Positions 16,367 through 22,935 of a stretch of DNA of 22,935 bases are shown here, piece after piece. The position numbers and the translations under genes were made by a program. Within the stretch, counting starts at the first letter, position 1. Every line of letters begins with the position of its first letter. The notes beneath the pieces are model-generated. The model searched no databases and was not told the origin of the DNA. It saw nothing but the letters and a program-made list of their open reading frames with translations. Source of the stretch: an uncultured Pseudomonadota bacterium. GTDB taxonomy: Bacteria > Pseudomonadota > Gammaproteobacteria > Burkholderiales > Rhodocyclaceae. Location of the stretch: NCBI GenBank assembly GCA_903939665.1, contig CAJAHZ010000032.1, positions 1-22,935 on the forward strand, written 5' to 3'.

Positions 16367-16672
16367 ATGAGCGCACCACTCGTGGTCTCAGACACCCGCC
16401 CCCTCCTGACACTATTCGTTGCCGGCACGTCAACCCGTACCGGGCCGGCCGTTGCCAACCTGAGACGCATCTGCGAGGACGAATTTCCCGCTGGTTACGA
16501 GCTTGTCGTTGTTGACGTCCTGAGCCAGCCGGCGATTGCCGAGGAGAAAAAAATCCTCGCCCTGCCTACCCTGATCAAGGAATTCCCCCTGCCGGTTCGC
16601 CGCATCATTGGAGACTTTTCCGACAAGGAAAAAGTTCTCGCCGGCATGGGTTTGTCTACCCATCAATACTGA
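16367..16672 (+). CDS. kaiB: KaiB homologue, second copy
   Basis: A 101-aa complete KaiB domain: LLTLFVAGTSTRTG, NLRRICEDEF, VVVDVLSQPAIAEEKKI, LPTLIKEFPLPVRRIIGDFS and KEKVLAGMGL. It differs clearly from the first copy: the conserved TP(N/K)S stretch after AG is replaced by TSTRTG, and the switch-region Asp is Gly. The ATG at 16367 gives a protein of normal KaiB length; it has little Shine-Dalgarno sequence, and an in-frame ATG at 16280 inside the inverted-repeat spacer would add 29 unconserved residues. kaiC1 follows after 23 bp, so this copy is the natural KaiB partner of that KaiC. Confidence 0.93.
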   Translation: MSAPLVVSDTRPLLTLFVAGTSTRTGPAVANLRRICEDEFPAGYELVVVDVLSQPAIAEEKKILALPTLIKEFPLPVRRIIGDFSDKEKVLAGMGLSTHQY

Positions 16673-16695
16673 TCAATCTCGCTGGAGACGATGAG

Positions 16696-18195
16696 ATGTT
16701 TACCCATGTACCCAACTACCCGCAAATCGAAAAAATTGAAACCGGCATCACCGGCTTTGACCTGATTTCCAGTGGCGGCCTGCCCAAAGGGCGGACGACG
16801 CTGGTTTCCGGCACCGCCGGTAGCGCAAAAACCGTTTTTGCCGTGCAGTTTCTTGCCGAAGGCATCAAGCGCTCAGGCGACGCGGGTATTTTCGTGACCT
16901 TTGAAGAGTCGCCGGCAGACATACGGCGCAACGTCAAGTCGCTGGGCTGGGATCTGGAGGTTTGGGAAGCCGAGGGGAAATGGCTGTTTGTCGACGCGTC
17001 GCCGGACCCCGGCCAGGATCAGGTGGAGGCAGGCCGCTACGATCTCGGCGCGCTGCTGGCGCGCATCGAATATGCCGTCGCGAAAATCGGCGCCACACGC
17101 CTGTCGATGGATTCGCTGGGCGCCGTTTTCGCGCAGTTCCGCGACGCCGCGCTGGTGCGCAGCGAGTTGTTCCGCATTTCGGCCATCCTGCGCCAGTTGA
17201 AGGTTACCTCCCTCATGACCTCCGAGCGAACGCAGGAATACGGTGAAATTGCCCGCTTCGGCGTAGAGGAGTTCGTCGCCGACAACGTGGTGATTTTGCG
17301 CAACGTGCTGGAGGATGAGAAGCGCCGTCGCACCATGGAAATTCTCAAGTATCGCGGCACCAGTCACCAGAAAGGCGAGTTTCCGTTCACCATCGTATCC
17401 GGGCGCGGCATTCTGGCCATTCCGCTCTCCGCGATGGAGCTCAAGCAGAAGTCTTCCAACGTCCGCATCACCTCCGGCAATGACGAGCTTGATGCGATGT
17501 GCGGTGGCGGGTTTTTCCGCGATTCGATCATTCTCGTTTCCGGGGCGACGGGCACCGGCAAGACGCTGATCACCACTGAATTTCTCAAAGGCGGCGCCGA
17601 CAAAAACGAGCGCTGCCTGCTGTTCGCTTTTGAGGAAAGCCGTGAGCAACTGTTTCGCAATGCCGACGGCTGGGGCAGCAATTTCGAAGCGCTGGAAGAG
17701 TCGGGTTTGCTCAAGGTGGTGTGCGCCTATCCGGAATCGGCCAGCCTCGAAGACCATCTGATCGAGATGAAGGACATCATCGAGCACTACAAGCCGAACC
17801 GGATTGCGATTGACAGTTTTTCGGCACTGGAGCGTGTTGCGACGCCCAAAGGTTTTCGCGAGTTCGTCATCAGCCTTACGTCCTTCATCAAGCATCAGGA
17901 AGTTGCGGGGCTGTTTACCGCAACCACGCCGAGCCTGATGGGCGGCACCTCGGTGACTGAATCCCATATCTCCACACTGACCGATTCGATCATCCTGCTG
18001 CGCTATGTGGAAATGAACGGCTCGATGCGTCGCTGCATGACGGTGCTTAAAATGCGCGGATCGCTGCATGACAAGGATATTCTTGAGTTTACCATTGATG
18101 GTTCCGGGATGCATATCGGCAAGCCGTTCCGCGATGTGACCGGCATTCTTGCCGGCAACCCGCGCGAGACGCCCTTTGGTGTTTCCGCGGTCTAG
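16696..18195 (+). CDS. kaiC: KaiC homologue (tandem RecA-type ATPase/autokinase), KaiA-binding tail short
   Basis: A 499-aa protein with two KaiC domains. In CI the Walker A is GTAGSAKT (39-46, with Ala where Gly usually precedes the Lys) and the catalytic pair is Glu70-Glu71. In CII the Walker A is the canonical GATGTGKT (283-290) and the catalytic pair is Glu313-Glu314. The phosphorylation segment SVTESHISTLTD keeps Thr421, Ser426 and Thr427, which match Thr426, Ser431 and Thr432 of Synechococcus KaiC, so it should autophosphorylate. The protein ends only a few residues after the GNPR segment, whereas the cyanobacterial protein has about 20 more that form the A-loop and tail bound by KaiA. 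No kaiA gene is in the window, which fits. It probably forms hexamers with KaiB2. A GGAGA site precedes the ATG, and the next kinase gene begins 11 bp after the stop. Confidence 0.96.
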   Translation: MFTHVPNYPQIEKIETGITGFDLISSGGLPKGRTTLVSGTAGSAKTVFAVQFLAEGIKRSGDAGIFVTFEESPADIRRNVKSLGWDLEVWEAEGKWLFVDASPDPGQDQVEAGRYDLGALLARIEYAVAKIGATRLSMDSLGAVFAQFRDAALVRSELFRISAILRQLKVTSLMTSERTQEYGEIARFGVEEFVADNVVILRNVLEDEKRRRTMEILKYRGTSHQKGEFPFTIVSGRGILAIPLSAMELKQKSSNVRITSGNDELDAMCGGGFFRDSIILVSGATGTGKTLITTEFLKGGADKNERCLLFAFEESREQLFRNADGWGSNFEALEESGLLKVVCAYPESASLEDHLIEMKDIIEHYKPNRIAIDSFSALERVATPKGFREFVISLTSFIKHQEVAGLFTATTPSLMGGTSVTESHISTLTDSIILLRYVEMNGSMRRCMTVLKMRGSLHDKDILEFTIDGSGMHIGKPFRDVTGILAGNPRETPFGVSAV

Positions 18196-18206
18196 CAGCA
18201 GGGGTT

Positions 18207-20384
18207 GTGAGTGAGACTATGGCTTCCGAGGGCAAACCGGGTGTAACGGAGTCCCTGTTTCAAAGCATCGTTGTCGATGCTTCCGACGGGATTGTCGTGG
18301 TCAATGCTGACGGCCACGTGACGTTTTGCAACCCGGCTTTCGCGAATCTGCTTCATAGAAGTCAGGCCGAGCTGAATGGCGAGCTTTTTGGTTTTCCCCT
18401 GGCCGCCGGCAATTCCACAGAAATCGACATTTTGCGCAGGGACGGAACGCTGGCGGTCGCCGAAATGCGCGTTAGCGCAACAAGTCTGGGAAAAGGCAGG
18501 GCTTTCGTTGCCATGCTGCGCGACATATCCGATCGCAAGCAGGCCGAGGCTGAACTGATCGAAGCCCTCAACGCTGCCAGGCTGGCCGATCAGGCAAAAG
18601 ATGAATTCCTCGCCAACGTCTCACACGAGTTGCGCACCCCGCTCAGTGCCGTGATCGGCTTCTCTGGCCTGGCCCAGCCCCTGTGCACCGACAGCCGTCA
18701 GCGTGAGTATCTGGACAAGGTCAAAAGTGCCGGCAGTACCCTGTCCGGCATCATCAATGATCTGCTGGATGTATCGAAAATCGCCGCCGGGCGCATGGAG
18801 CTTGATGCGCACCCCTTCAGCCTGCGTCAACTGGTGCTGCGCAGCAGTTCGGTGAACAGCTACCGGGCGCAGGAGAAGTCGCTGCAACTGATCGGGCAGG
18901 TTGACGACGACGTGCCCGATGTCCTGTTTGGCGACAGCCTGCGCATTGAGCAGATTCTGCTTAACCTGCTGAGTAACGCCGTCAAGTTCACCGCAGCCGG
19001 TCAGGTGGCGTTGCGTGTTGGCCTGCATGCCAGAGAAGCGCAGCGCGTGTGCCTGAATATCGAAGTGGAAGATACCGGTATCGGTCTTTCTGACGAGGAA
19101 ATCGCGCTGCTGTTCAAGCCTTTCCGGCAGGCCGACGCCTCCATGACGCGCAAGTTTGGCGGCACCGGTCTTGGGTTGGTGATCTGCAAGCGACTGGCGG
19201 AACTGATGGGCGGCGAAATCAGCGTCAGCAGCCGCAAGGAAAGGGGCTCGGTTTTCACGGTGCAACTCTGGCTCGCGCTTGGTGAGGCCGGTGATTTGCT
19301 CGTTGTGCCTGAAGAAGCGCAGGAGTGGGTGCAGGTGCGCTACGAGAATGCGCGCGTACTGGTGGTCGATGACCAGCCCTTCAATCGCGATGTCGTCGAG
19401 GGCCTGCTCGCCGTCGTCGGTATTGTTCCGCACCACGCATGCAACGGGCAGGAAGCGCTCGATATCCTGTCCAGCGGAGCGGATGTTTTCGATATGGTTC
19501 TGATGGACATCCAGATGCCGCTCATGGACGGCCTCACGGCGACCCGTGCGATTCGCCGGATGGATGGTTTTGCGAGCTTGCCGATCGTCGCCATGACAGC
19601 GCATACGATGACACATGAGCGCGGCAGGGCGAGCGACGCGGGGATGAACGACCACATCGGCAAGCCCTTTGATGAAGCGGGTTTTTACCGCGTCCTCGCG
19701 AAGTGGATATCGCCCGATAAGCAACGCCGGCAGGCCTGTGTAGCGGCGAGTCCCGGTGTTGGTGACGGGAATTGCAGCCTGCCCTCCCTGTGTGGCGTTG
19801 ATATGCGCGCCGGGCTGGCCCTGATGATCGGCGACGAGGTGCGTTATCGTCACTGGCTGGGTGATTTTGTCAGCGAAGCGCCGGTCGCGATAGATCAGAT
19901 CCGGCGGGCACTTGCTGCGGCGACGCCCCGCGAGGCCAGTCTGGCTGCGCATGTCCTGAAGGGACGCAGCGGTATGCTTGGCATGAACGAGTTGCATGCC
20001 CGCGCAGCGGCGCTCGAATCGGCCATCGACTGCGCGCAGCAGGTGGAAGCATTGCTGTGCGCTCTGGAACAAGACGTTACCTTGATGTGCGCAGAAATCC
20101 GGGGCAAGCTCGGCCTCGTTGAAAAACCAGCGTCGGCAGTTGAGGTGTTGCCGGCTGCACTCCCCACGGATATGCTGCCGCCTTCGGTGACGATACTGGT
20201 CGCTCGCTTGCAGGCTGGCGACAGTGACTGCGACAGGATCGTTGCCGAGTGCCTGGTCGAACTCAAGGACACGGTTTGGGCCGCACTTTTGCAGCGCGCT
20301 GCGACCCATATCCAGCGCTTCGATTTTGCCGCTGCCGGCAAACTGCTCACCGGTGAGCGGCAAGCGCCGGCGCGGGAATCCTGA
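18207..20384 (+). CDS. Soluble PAS hybrid histidine kinase with receiver and HPt domains
   Basis: A 725-aa protein with no membrane segment. Layout: PAS (about 13-115), dimerisation domain with SHELRTP (His140), ATPase domain with LLNLLSNAVKF, DTGIGL and GGTGLGL, receiver with Asp434 in LMDIQMP and Lys in GKPFDE, HPt-like domain with His582 in AAHVLKG, and a C-terminal helical tail of the sort often found after such domains (IQRFDFAAAGKLL). A full phosphorelay is present. It follows kaiC1 by 11 bp and is therefore a good candidate for reading the KaiC state. GTG at 18207 lies only 2 nt after AGGGG; ATG at 18219 is an alternative start. The N-terminal PAS is a close paralogue of the first PAS of the next gene. 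Confidence 0.94.
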   Translation: MSETMASEGKPGVTESLFQSIVVDASDGIVVVNADGHVTFCNPAFANLLHRSQAELNGELFGFPLAAGNSTEIDILRRDGTLAVAEMRVSATSLGKGRAFVAMLRDISDRKQAEAELIEALNAARLADQAKDEFLANVSHELRTPLSAVIGFSGLAQPLCTDSRQREYLDKVKSAGSTLSGIINDLLDVSKIAAGRMELDAHPFSLRQLVLRSSSVNSYRAQEKSLQLIGQVDDDVPDVLFGDSLRIEQILLNLLSNAVKFTAAGQVALRVGLHAREAQRVCLNIEVEDTGIGLSDEEIALLFKPFRQADASMTRKFGGTGLGLVICKRLAELMGGEISVSSRKERGSVFTVQLWLALGEAGDLLVVPEEAQEWVQVRYENARVLVVDDQPFNRDVVEGLLAVVGIVPHHACNGQEALDILSSGADVFDMVLMDIQMPLMDGLTATRAIRRMDGFASLPIVAMTAHTMTHERGRASDAGMNDHIGKPFDEAGFYRVLAKWISPDKQRRQACVAASPGVGDGNCSLPSLCGVDMRAGLALMIGDEVRYRHWLGDFVSEAPVAIDQIRRALAAATPREASLAAHVLKGRSGMLGMNELHARAAALESAIDCAQQVEALLCALEQDVTLMCAEIRGKLGLVEKPASAVEVLPAALPTDMLPPSVTILVARLQAGDSDCDRIVAECLVELKDTVWAALLQRAATHIQRFDFAAAGKLLTGERQAPARES

Positions 20385-20387
20385 CGG

Positions 20388-22040
20388 ATGAAGGATCTGG
20401 TTTTTCAAAGCATCGTTGAGCACGCATCTGACGGCATTGTCGTGGTGGGTAGCGACGGCCATGTTGTTTTTTGCAATCCGGCTTTTGCCCGGCTGTTCCA
20501 GAGGGCGACGGATGAGTTCGCGGGAGGCCTCTTCGGTTATCCGGTGGTTGCCGGGGAGTCGACTGAAATCGATATCCTGCACAAGGACGGCTCATGGGGT
20601 GTCGCCGAGATGCGTGTCAGCCAGACAACCGCCCGCGATCAGCCTGTTTTCATTGCCATGCTGCGCGACATCACCGAACGCAAGCGCATTGAACTGGCGC
20701 TGCGTCAGACCAAGGAAGCGCTTGCTGCTTTATACCGATGCGCGCCGCTCGGCGTGATCGCAATAAGCAAGGATGGGCGCGTTGATTTCTGGAATCCGGC
20801 TGCAGAGGCGATTTTTGGCTGGAGCGCGCTTGAAGTGCTGGGCGGTGCTTTCCCCAACCATCTTTCGGCGCAGTTGAATAACGAACTGTCGGGAATCGAC
20901 GAGTTGCTGAAGTGCGGCGAGGCAATCATGGGCAAGGAAGTCCGCTTGCTCAGAAAAGACGGGGCGCTGATCGATGTCAGTATTTCTCTGGCAATCGTTC
21001 CTGGGGAGGTCGGGTGCGCGGCGGGCCTCGTGTGCATCGTTGAAGACATCTCACGCCGCTTGCACGATGCAGAATGGCTGCGCCTGTCGGGCAAGATCTT
21101 CGAAAACACGCAGGAAGGCATCCTGGTGACCGACGCCCATGGCGTCATCCTGATGGTCAACCCGGCCTTTGTCGCGATGACCGGTTATACGGCGAAAGAG
21201 GCTGTTGGCAGCAAGCCAAATCTCCTGAATTCGGGGCGGCACGAAAAAACTTTTTACGATGAAATGTGGCGTGCCCTTGCCGAGGATGGTCAATGGCGAG
21301 GAGAAATCTGGAACCGTCGAAAAAGCGGCGAGATTTACCCCGAGTGGATAAATATGAGTGCCATTAACGACAGTGACGGAACGGTCAGCCATTATGTTGC
21401 GGTCTTTTCCGATATCACTACGGTCAAGGAAAATGAGGAAAGGCTGCGCGCCCTTGCGCACTTCGATACCCTGACCGGGCTGCCGAACCGTTTCCTGTTC
21501 CAGAATCACGCAGAACTTGCGCTTGCCCAGGCCGCCCGCAACGGCAGGCAGGTGGCGATCATGTTCCTTGATCTGGATCGCTTCAAGATAGTCAATGATA
21601 CGTTGGGCCATCGTGCCGGCGATGCCTTGCTGATCGAGGTCGCGCAGCGGCTGTCCGGCTGTTTGCGCGCCGGAGATACCCTCGGCCGGGTGGGGGGCGA
21701 CGAGTTCAATGCGGTTTTGCCCGACCTTGAAAATGCAGCGGCGGCAGCCAGCGTCGCCGGCAAGTTCATCGACGTGCTTGCCCGTCCGTTTCTGATCGAG
21801 GGCCGGGAATTCCAGGTCACCACCAGCATTGGCATTGCCATTTTTCCGCAGCACGGCGGGCATCTGGAGCTGTTGTCACGCGCCGCCGATTCGGCGATGT
21901 ATCAGGTCAAGCAACACGGTCGCAACGCCTACCGTTTCTCGGAGGAAGGGGTTGGCAGCGAGGCGATGGTGGCCCACGGCCAAGCGAAAAACCACTTGTC
22001 GAATGAGGCAAGTCGGGAGACACAGGGTGGTGCTCAATGA
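20388..22040 (+). CDS. PAS-PAS-PAS-GGDEF diguanylate cyclase
   Basis: A 550-aa cytoplasmic protein with PAS 1 (about 5-97), PAS 2 (110-225), PAS 3 (230-345) and a GGDEF domain (about 355-515). The active-site motif GGDEF is intact at 436-440, and the inhibitory I-site RxxD (Arg427 to Asp430) lies exactly five residues before it. The protein should therefore make cyclic di-GMP and be subject to product inhibition. The domain is complete to its C-terminal ADSAMYQVKQHGRNAY segment, followed by about 30 unconserved residues. It begins 3 bp after the hybrid kinase stop and overlaps the next short gene by ATGA. Its first PAS is very similar to that of the preceding kinase (shared TEIDIL, VAEMRVS and AMLRDI segments), indicating duplication. 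Confidence 0.95.
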   Translation: MKDLVFQSIVEHASDGIVVVGSDGHVVFCNPAFARLFQRATDEFAGGLFGYPVVAGESTEIDILHKDGSWGVAEMRVSQTTARDQPVFIAMLRDITERKRIELALRQTKEALAALYRCAPLGVIAISKDGRVDFWNPAAEAIFGWSALEVLGGAFPNHLSAQLNNELSGIDELLKCGEAIMGKEVRLLRKDGALIDVSISLAIVPGEVGCAAGLVCIVEDISRRLHDAEWLRLSGKIFENTQEGILVTDAHGVILMVNPAFVAMTGYTAKEAVGSKPNLLNSGRHEKTFYDEMWRALAEDGQWRGEIWNRRKSGEIYPEWINMSAINDSDGTVSHYVAVFSDITTVKENEERLRALAHFDTLTGLPNRFLFQNHAELALAQAARNGRQVAIMFLDLDRFKIVNDTLGHRAGDALLIEVAQRLSGCLRAGDTLGRVGGDEFNAVLPDLENAAAAASVAGKFIDVLARPFLIEGREFQVTTSIGIAIFPQHGGHLELLSRAADSAMYQVKQHGRNAYRFSEEGVGSEAMVAHGQAKNHLSNEASRETQGGAQ

Positions 22041-22255
22041 ACGCCAACGTGAGTTTTGTTGAGAAGCCTGCTGACTGGCGTGACCGGGAGATCAGCGAGT
22101 TTCACACCCGTTTCGCTGAAGCCGAGGATACGCTGGCGTTGCTGCGCATTGGCGCGGTCGATCCAGCCACTTTGCTGCAACACGCCGACGCCGCGTTGTA
22201 TGCTGCGAAGGCGGCGGGCGAACGTACTTTACGCTACTTCAAAAACGCCGATTAA
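22037..22255 (+). CDS. 72-aa internally deleted sensor-GGDEF remnant
   Basis: A short in-frame protein. Residues about 22-42 (HTRFAEAEDTLALLRIGAVD) match the linker motif found at the front of PAS-type sensors, like AEAEAVLDAIRSGAADAF in the kinase encoded at 13973. Residues about 44-70 (TLLQHADAALYAAKAAGE, then RTLRYF) are the last helix-strand of a GGDEF domain. The PAS domains and the catalytic core that should lie between are missing while the frame is kept, which looks like an in-frame internal deletion of a larger sensor-cyclase gene. It has a fair ribosome binding site (AGGGTGG) and an ATGA overlap with the upstream gene, so it may still be translated. It cannot make c-di-GMP. Confidence 0.7.
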   Translation: MNANVSFVEKPADWRDREISEFHTRFAEAEDTLALLRIGAVDPATLLQHADAALYAAKAAGERTLRYFKNAD

Positions 22256-22287
22256 GGTCGCCACCGTTTTCAGAAAGGAATATCTTG

Positions 22288-22935
22288 ATGTCCGATAATT
22301 TTATGCCTGCACTTGAGAAATGTCAGACCGGTATTGCCGGCTTTGACGATATTTCGAGCGGTGGCTTGCCGCGCGGTCGCCCGACATTGATCGCTGGTCA
22401 CGCGGGATCAGGCAAAACTTTGTTTGCGCTCGAATTTGTGCTGCATGGCATAACGCAGTACCAGGAGCCTGGTGTCTTTGTCAGTTTCGAGGAGACCGCC
22501 GGAGAGCTGGCGGCCAACGTCGCCTCGCTGGGGTGTGATCTGGCCAGCCACCAGGCCTCTAACCAGTTGCGCATCCTGCACATTGAACTTGATCCGCAGG
22601 AACTGATTGCAAGTGGAGATTATGACCTCGACGGACTTTTTATTCGTCTGGGTGCTGCCATCGACGCGACCGGCGCGCGCCGCATCGCGCTTGATGCCGT
22701 TGAAAACCTGTTCTCGGCCTTTGCCGATCTGCGCATTCTGCGCGCTGAATTCCGCCGCCTGATGAACTGGCTCAAGGACAAGGGGATCACCGCAGTCGTG
22801 ACGACCGAGCGCGGTACCGATTCGATCTCCCGGCATGGCCTGGAAGAATACATCGCCGACTGCGTCATCGCGCTCGATAACCGTATTGAAGGCCAGCTGG
22901 CTACCCGCCGGCTGCGCATCGTCAAGTATCGCGGC
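22288..22935 (+). CDS. Second KaiC-family ATPase, cut by the window edge
   Basis: An open frame of 216 codons that runs off the right edge, with AAAGGA about 8 nt before the ATG. It reads as a KaiC CI domain: CQTGIAGFDDISSGGLPRG, a canonical Walker A GHAGSGKT (37-44), catalytic pair Glu68-Glu69 in VSFEE, and later ALDAVENLF, VVTTERG, GLEEYIADCVIAL and RRLRIVKYRG. Compared with kaiC1 it is clearly divergent (different N-terminus, Gly where kaiC1 CI has Ala in the Walker A), so it is a separate KaiC subtype and not a recent copy. Whether a second domain and phosphorylation sites are present cannot be seen here. It lies 32 bp after the GGDEF remnant, in the same apparent transcription unit. Confidence 0.93.
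   Translation, partial: MSDNFMPALEKCQTGIAGFDDISSGGLPRGRPTLIAGHAGSGKTLFALEFVLHGITQYQEPGVFVSFEETAGELAANVASLGCDLASHQASNQLRILHIELDPQELIASGDYDLDGLFIRLGAAIDATGARRIALDAVENLFSAFADLRILRAEFRRLMNWLKDKGITAVVTTERGTDSISRHGLEEYIADCVIALDNRIEGQLATRRLRIVKYRG

Noticed and set aside
16873..18114. 413-aa minus-strand frame
   Set aside because: Antisense of kaiC1, His/Arg-rich, with no family features.
18621..20582. 653-aa minus-strand frame
   Set aside because: Antisense of the soluble hybrid kinase. It is long only because GC-rich coding strands suppress stops in this register; the plus frame has all kinase motifs.
22037..22255. Reading the 72-aa frame as a frameshifted tail of the upstream cyclase
   Set aside because: The upstream GGDEF domain is already complete through its own C-terminal ADSAMYQVK segment, so this is a second, separate GGDEF end.
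13520..22935. Search for KaiA within the cluster
   Set aside because: No reading frame resembles KaiA; all sizeable frames are accounted for by other families.
1..22935. CRISPR array or toxin-antitoxin pair
   Set aside because: No regularly spaced repeats and no small paired genes with such features; the CHAT gene has no CRISPR-type neighbours.

Overview
The window looks like chromosome of a betaproteobacterium, probably of the Rhodocyclales (Dechloromonas/Azonexus/Accumulibacter type). The evidence is the GC-rich coding sequence, the yciB-yciI-bolA-peptidylprolyl isomerase gene order, and the density of PAS, hybrid-kinase and c-di-GMP proteins. The taxon is an inference from gene content; there is no rRNA here to settle it.

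Layout. (1) Positions 1-3186 are accessory in character. They hold a tRNA-Asn remnant with an intact 3' part (a likely integration scar) followed by a terminator, then a cobalamin-type radical SAM gene of clearly lower GC than its neighbours, flanked by roughly 400-500 bp of apparently non-coding DNA on each side. (2) Positions 3187-8376, minus strand, hold a large exported TPR-CHAT (caspase-like) protein and a compact housekeeping operon, yciB-yciI-bolA-parvulin, with a recognisable promoter and a strong intrinsic terminator. (3) Positions 8512-13519, plus strand, hold a tightly overlapping signalling operon: an HD-GYP response regulator (c-di-GMP phosphodiesterase type), a PhnD-like periplasmic binding protein and a membrane hybrid kinase carrying receiver and HPt domains. 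(4) From 13603 to the right edge, plus strand, there is a Kai-type gene cluster: kaiB1, a NarL-type histidine kinase, a LuxR-type response regulator, kaiB2, kaiC1, a soluble hybrid kinase, a PAS-GGDEF diguanylate cyclase, a 72-aa internally deleted GGDEF remnant, and a second kaiC-like gene cut by the window edge.

The Kai cluster is the most notable content. It has two different KaiB proteins and two different KaiC proteins and no KaiA. KaiC1 keeps the Ser-Thr autophosphorylation pair and the catalytic glutamates but lacks most of the C-terminal tail that KaiA binds in cyanobacteria. Two phosphorelay modules and a diguanylate cyclase are interleaved between the kai genes, and a c-di-GMP phosphodiesterase operon lies immediately upstream on the same strand. 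A reasonable working model is a KaiA-independent KaiB/KaiC timer or energy-state switch feeding transcription (through the LuxR-type regulator) and c-di-GMP. The genes and motifs are read directly from the sequence; the wiring and any rhythmic function are inference.
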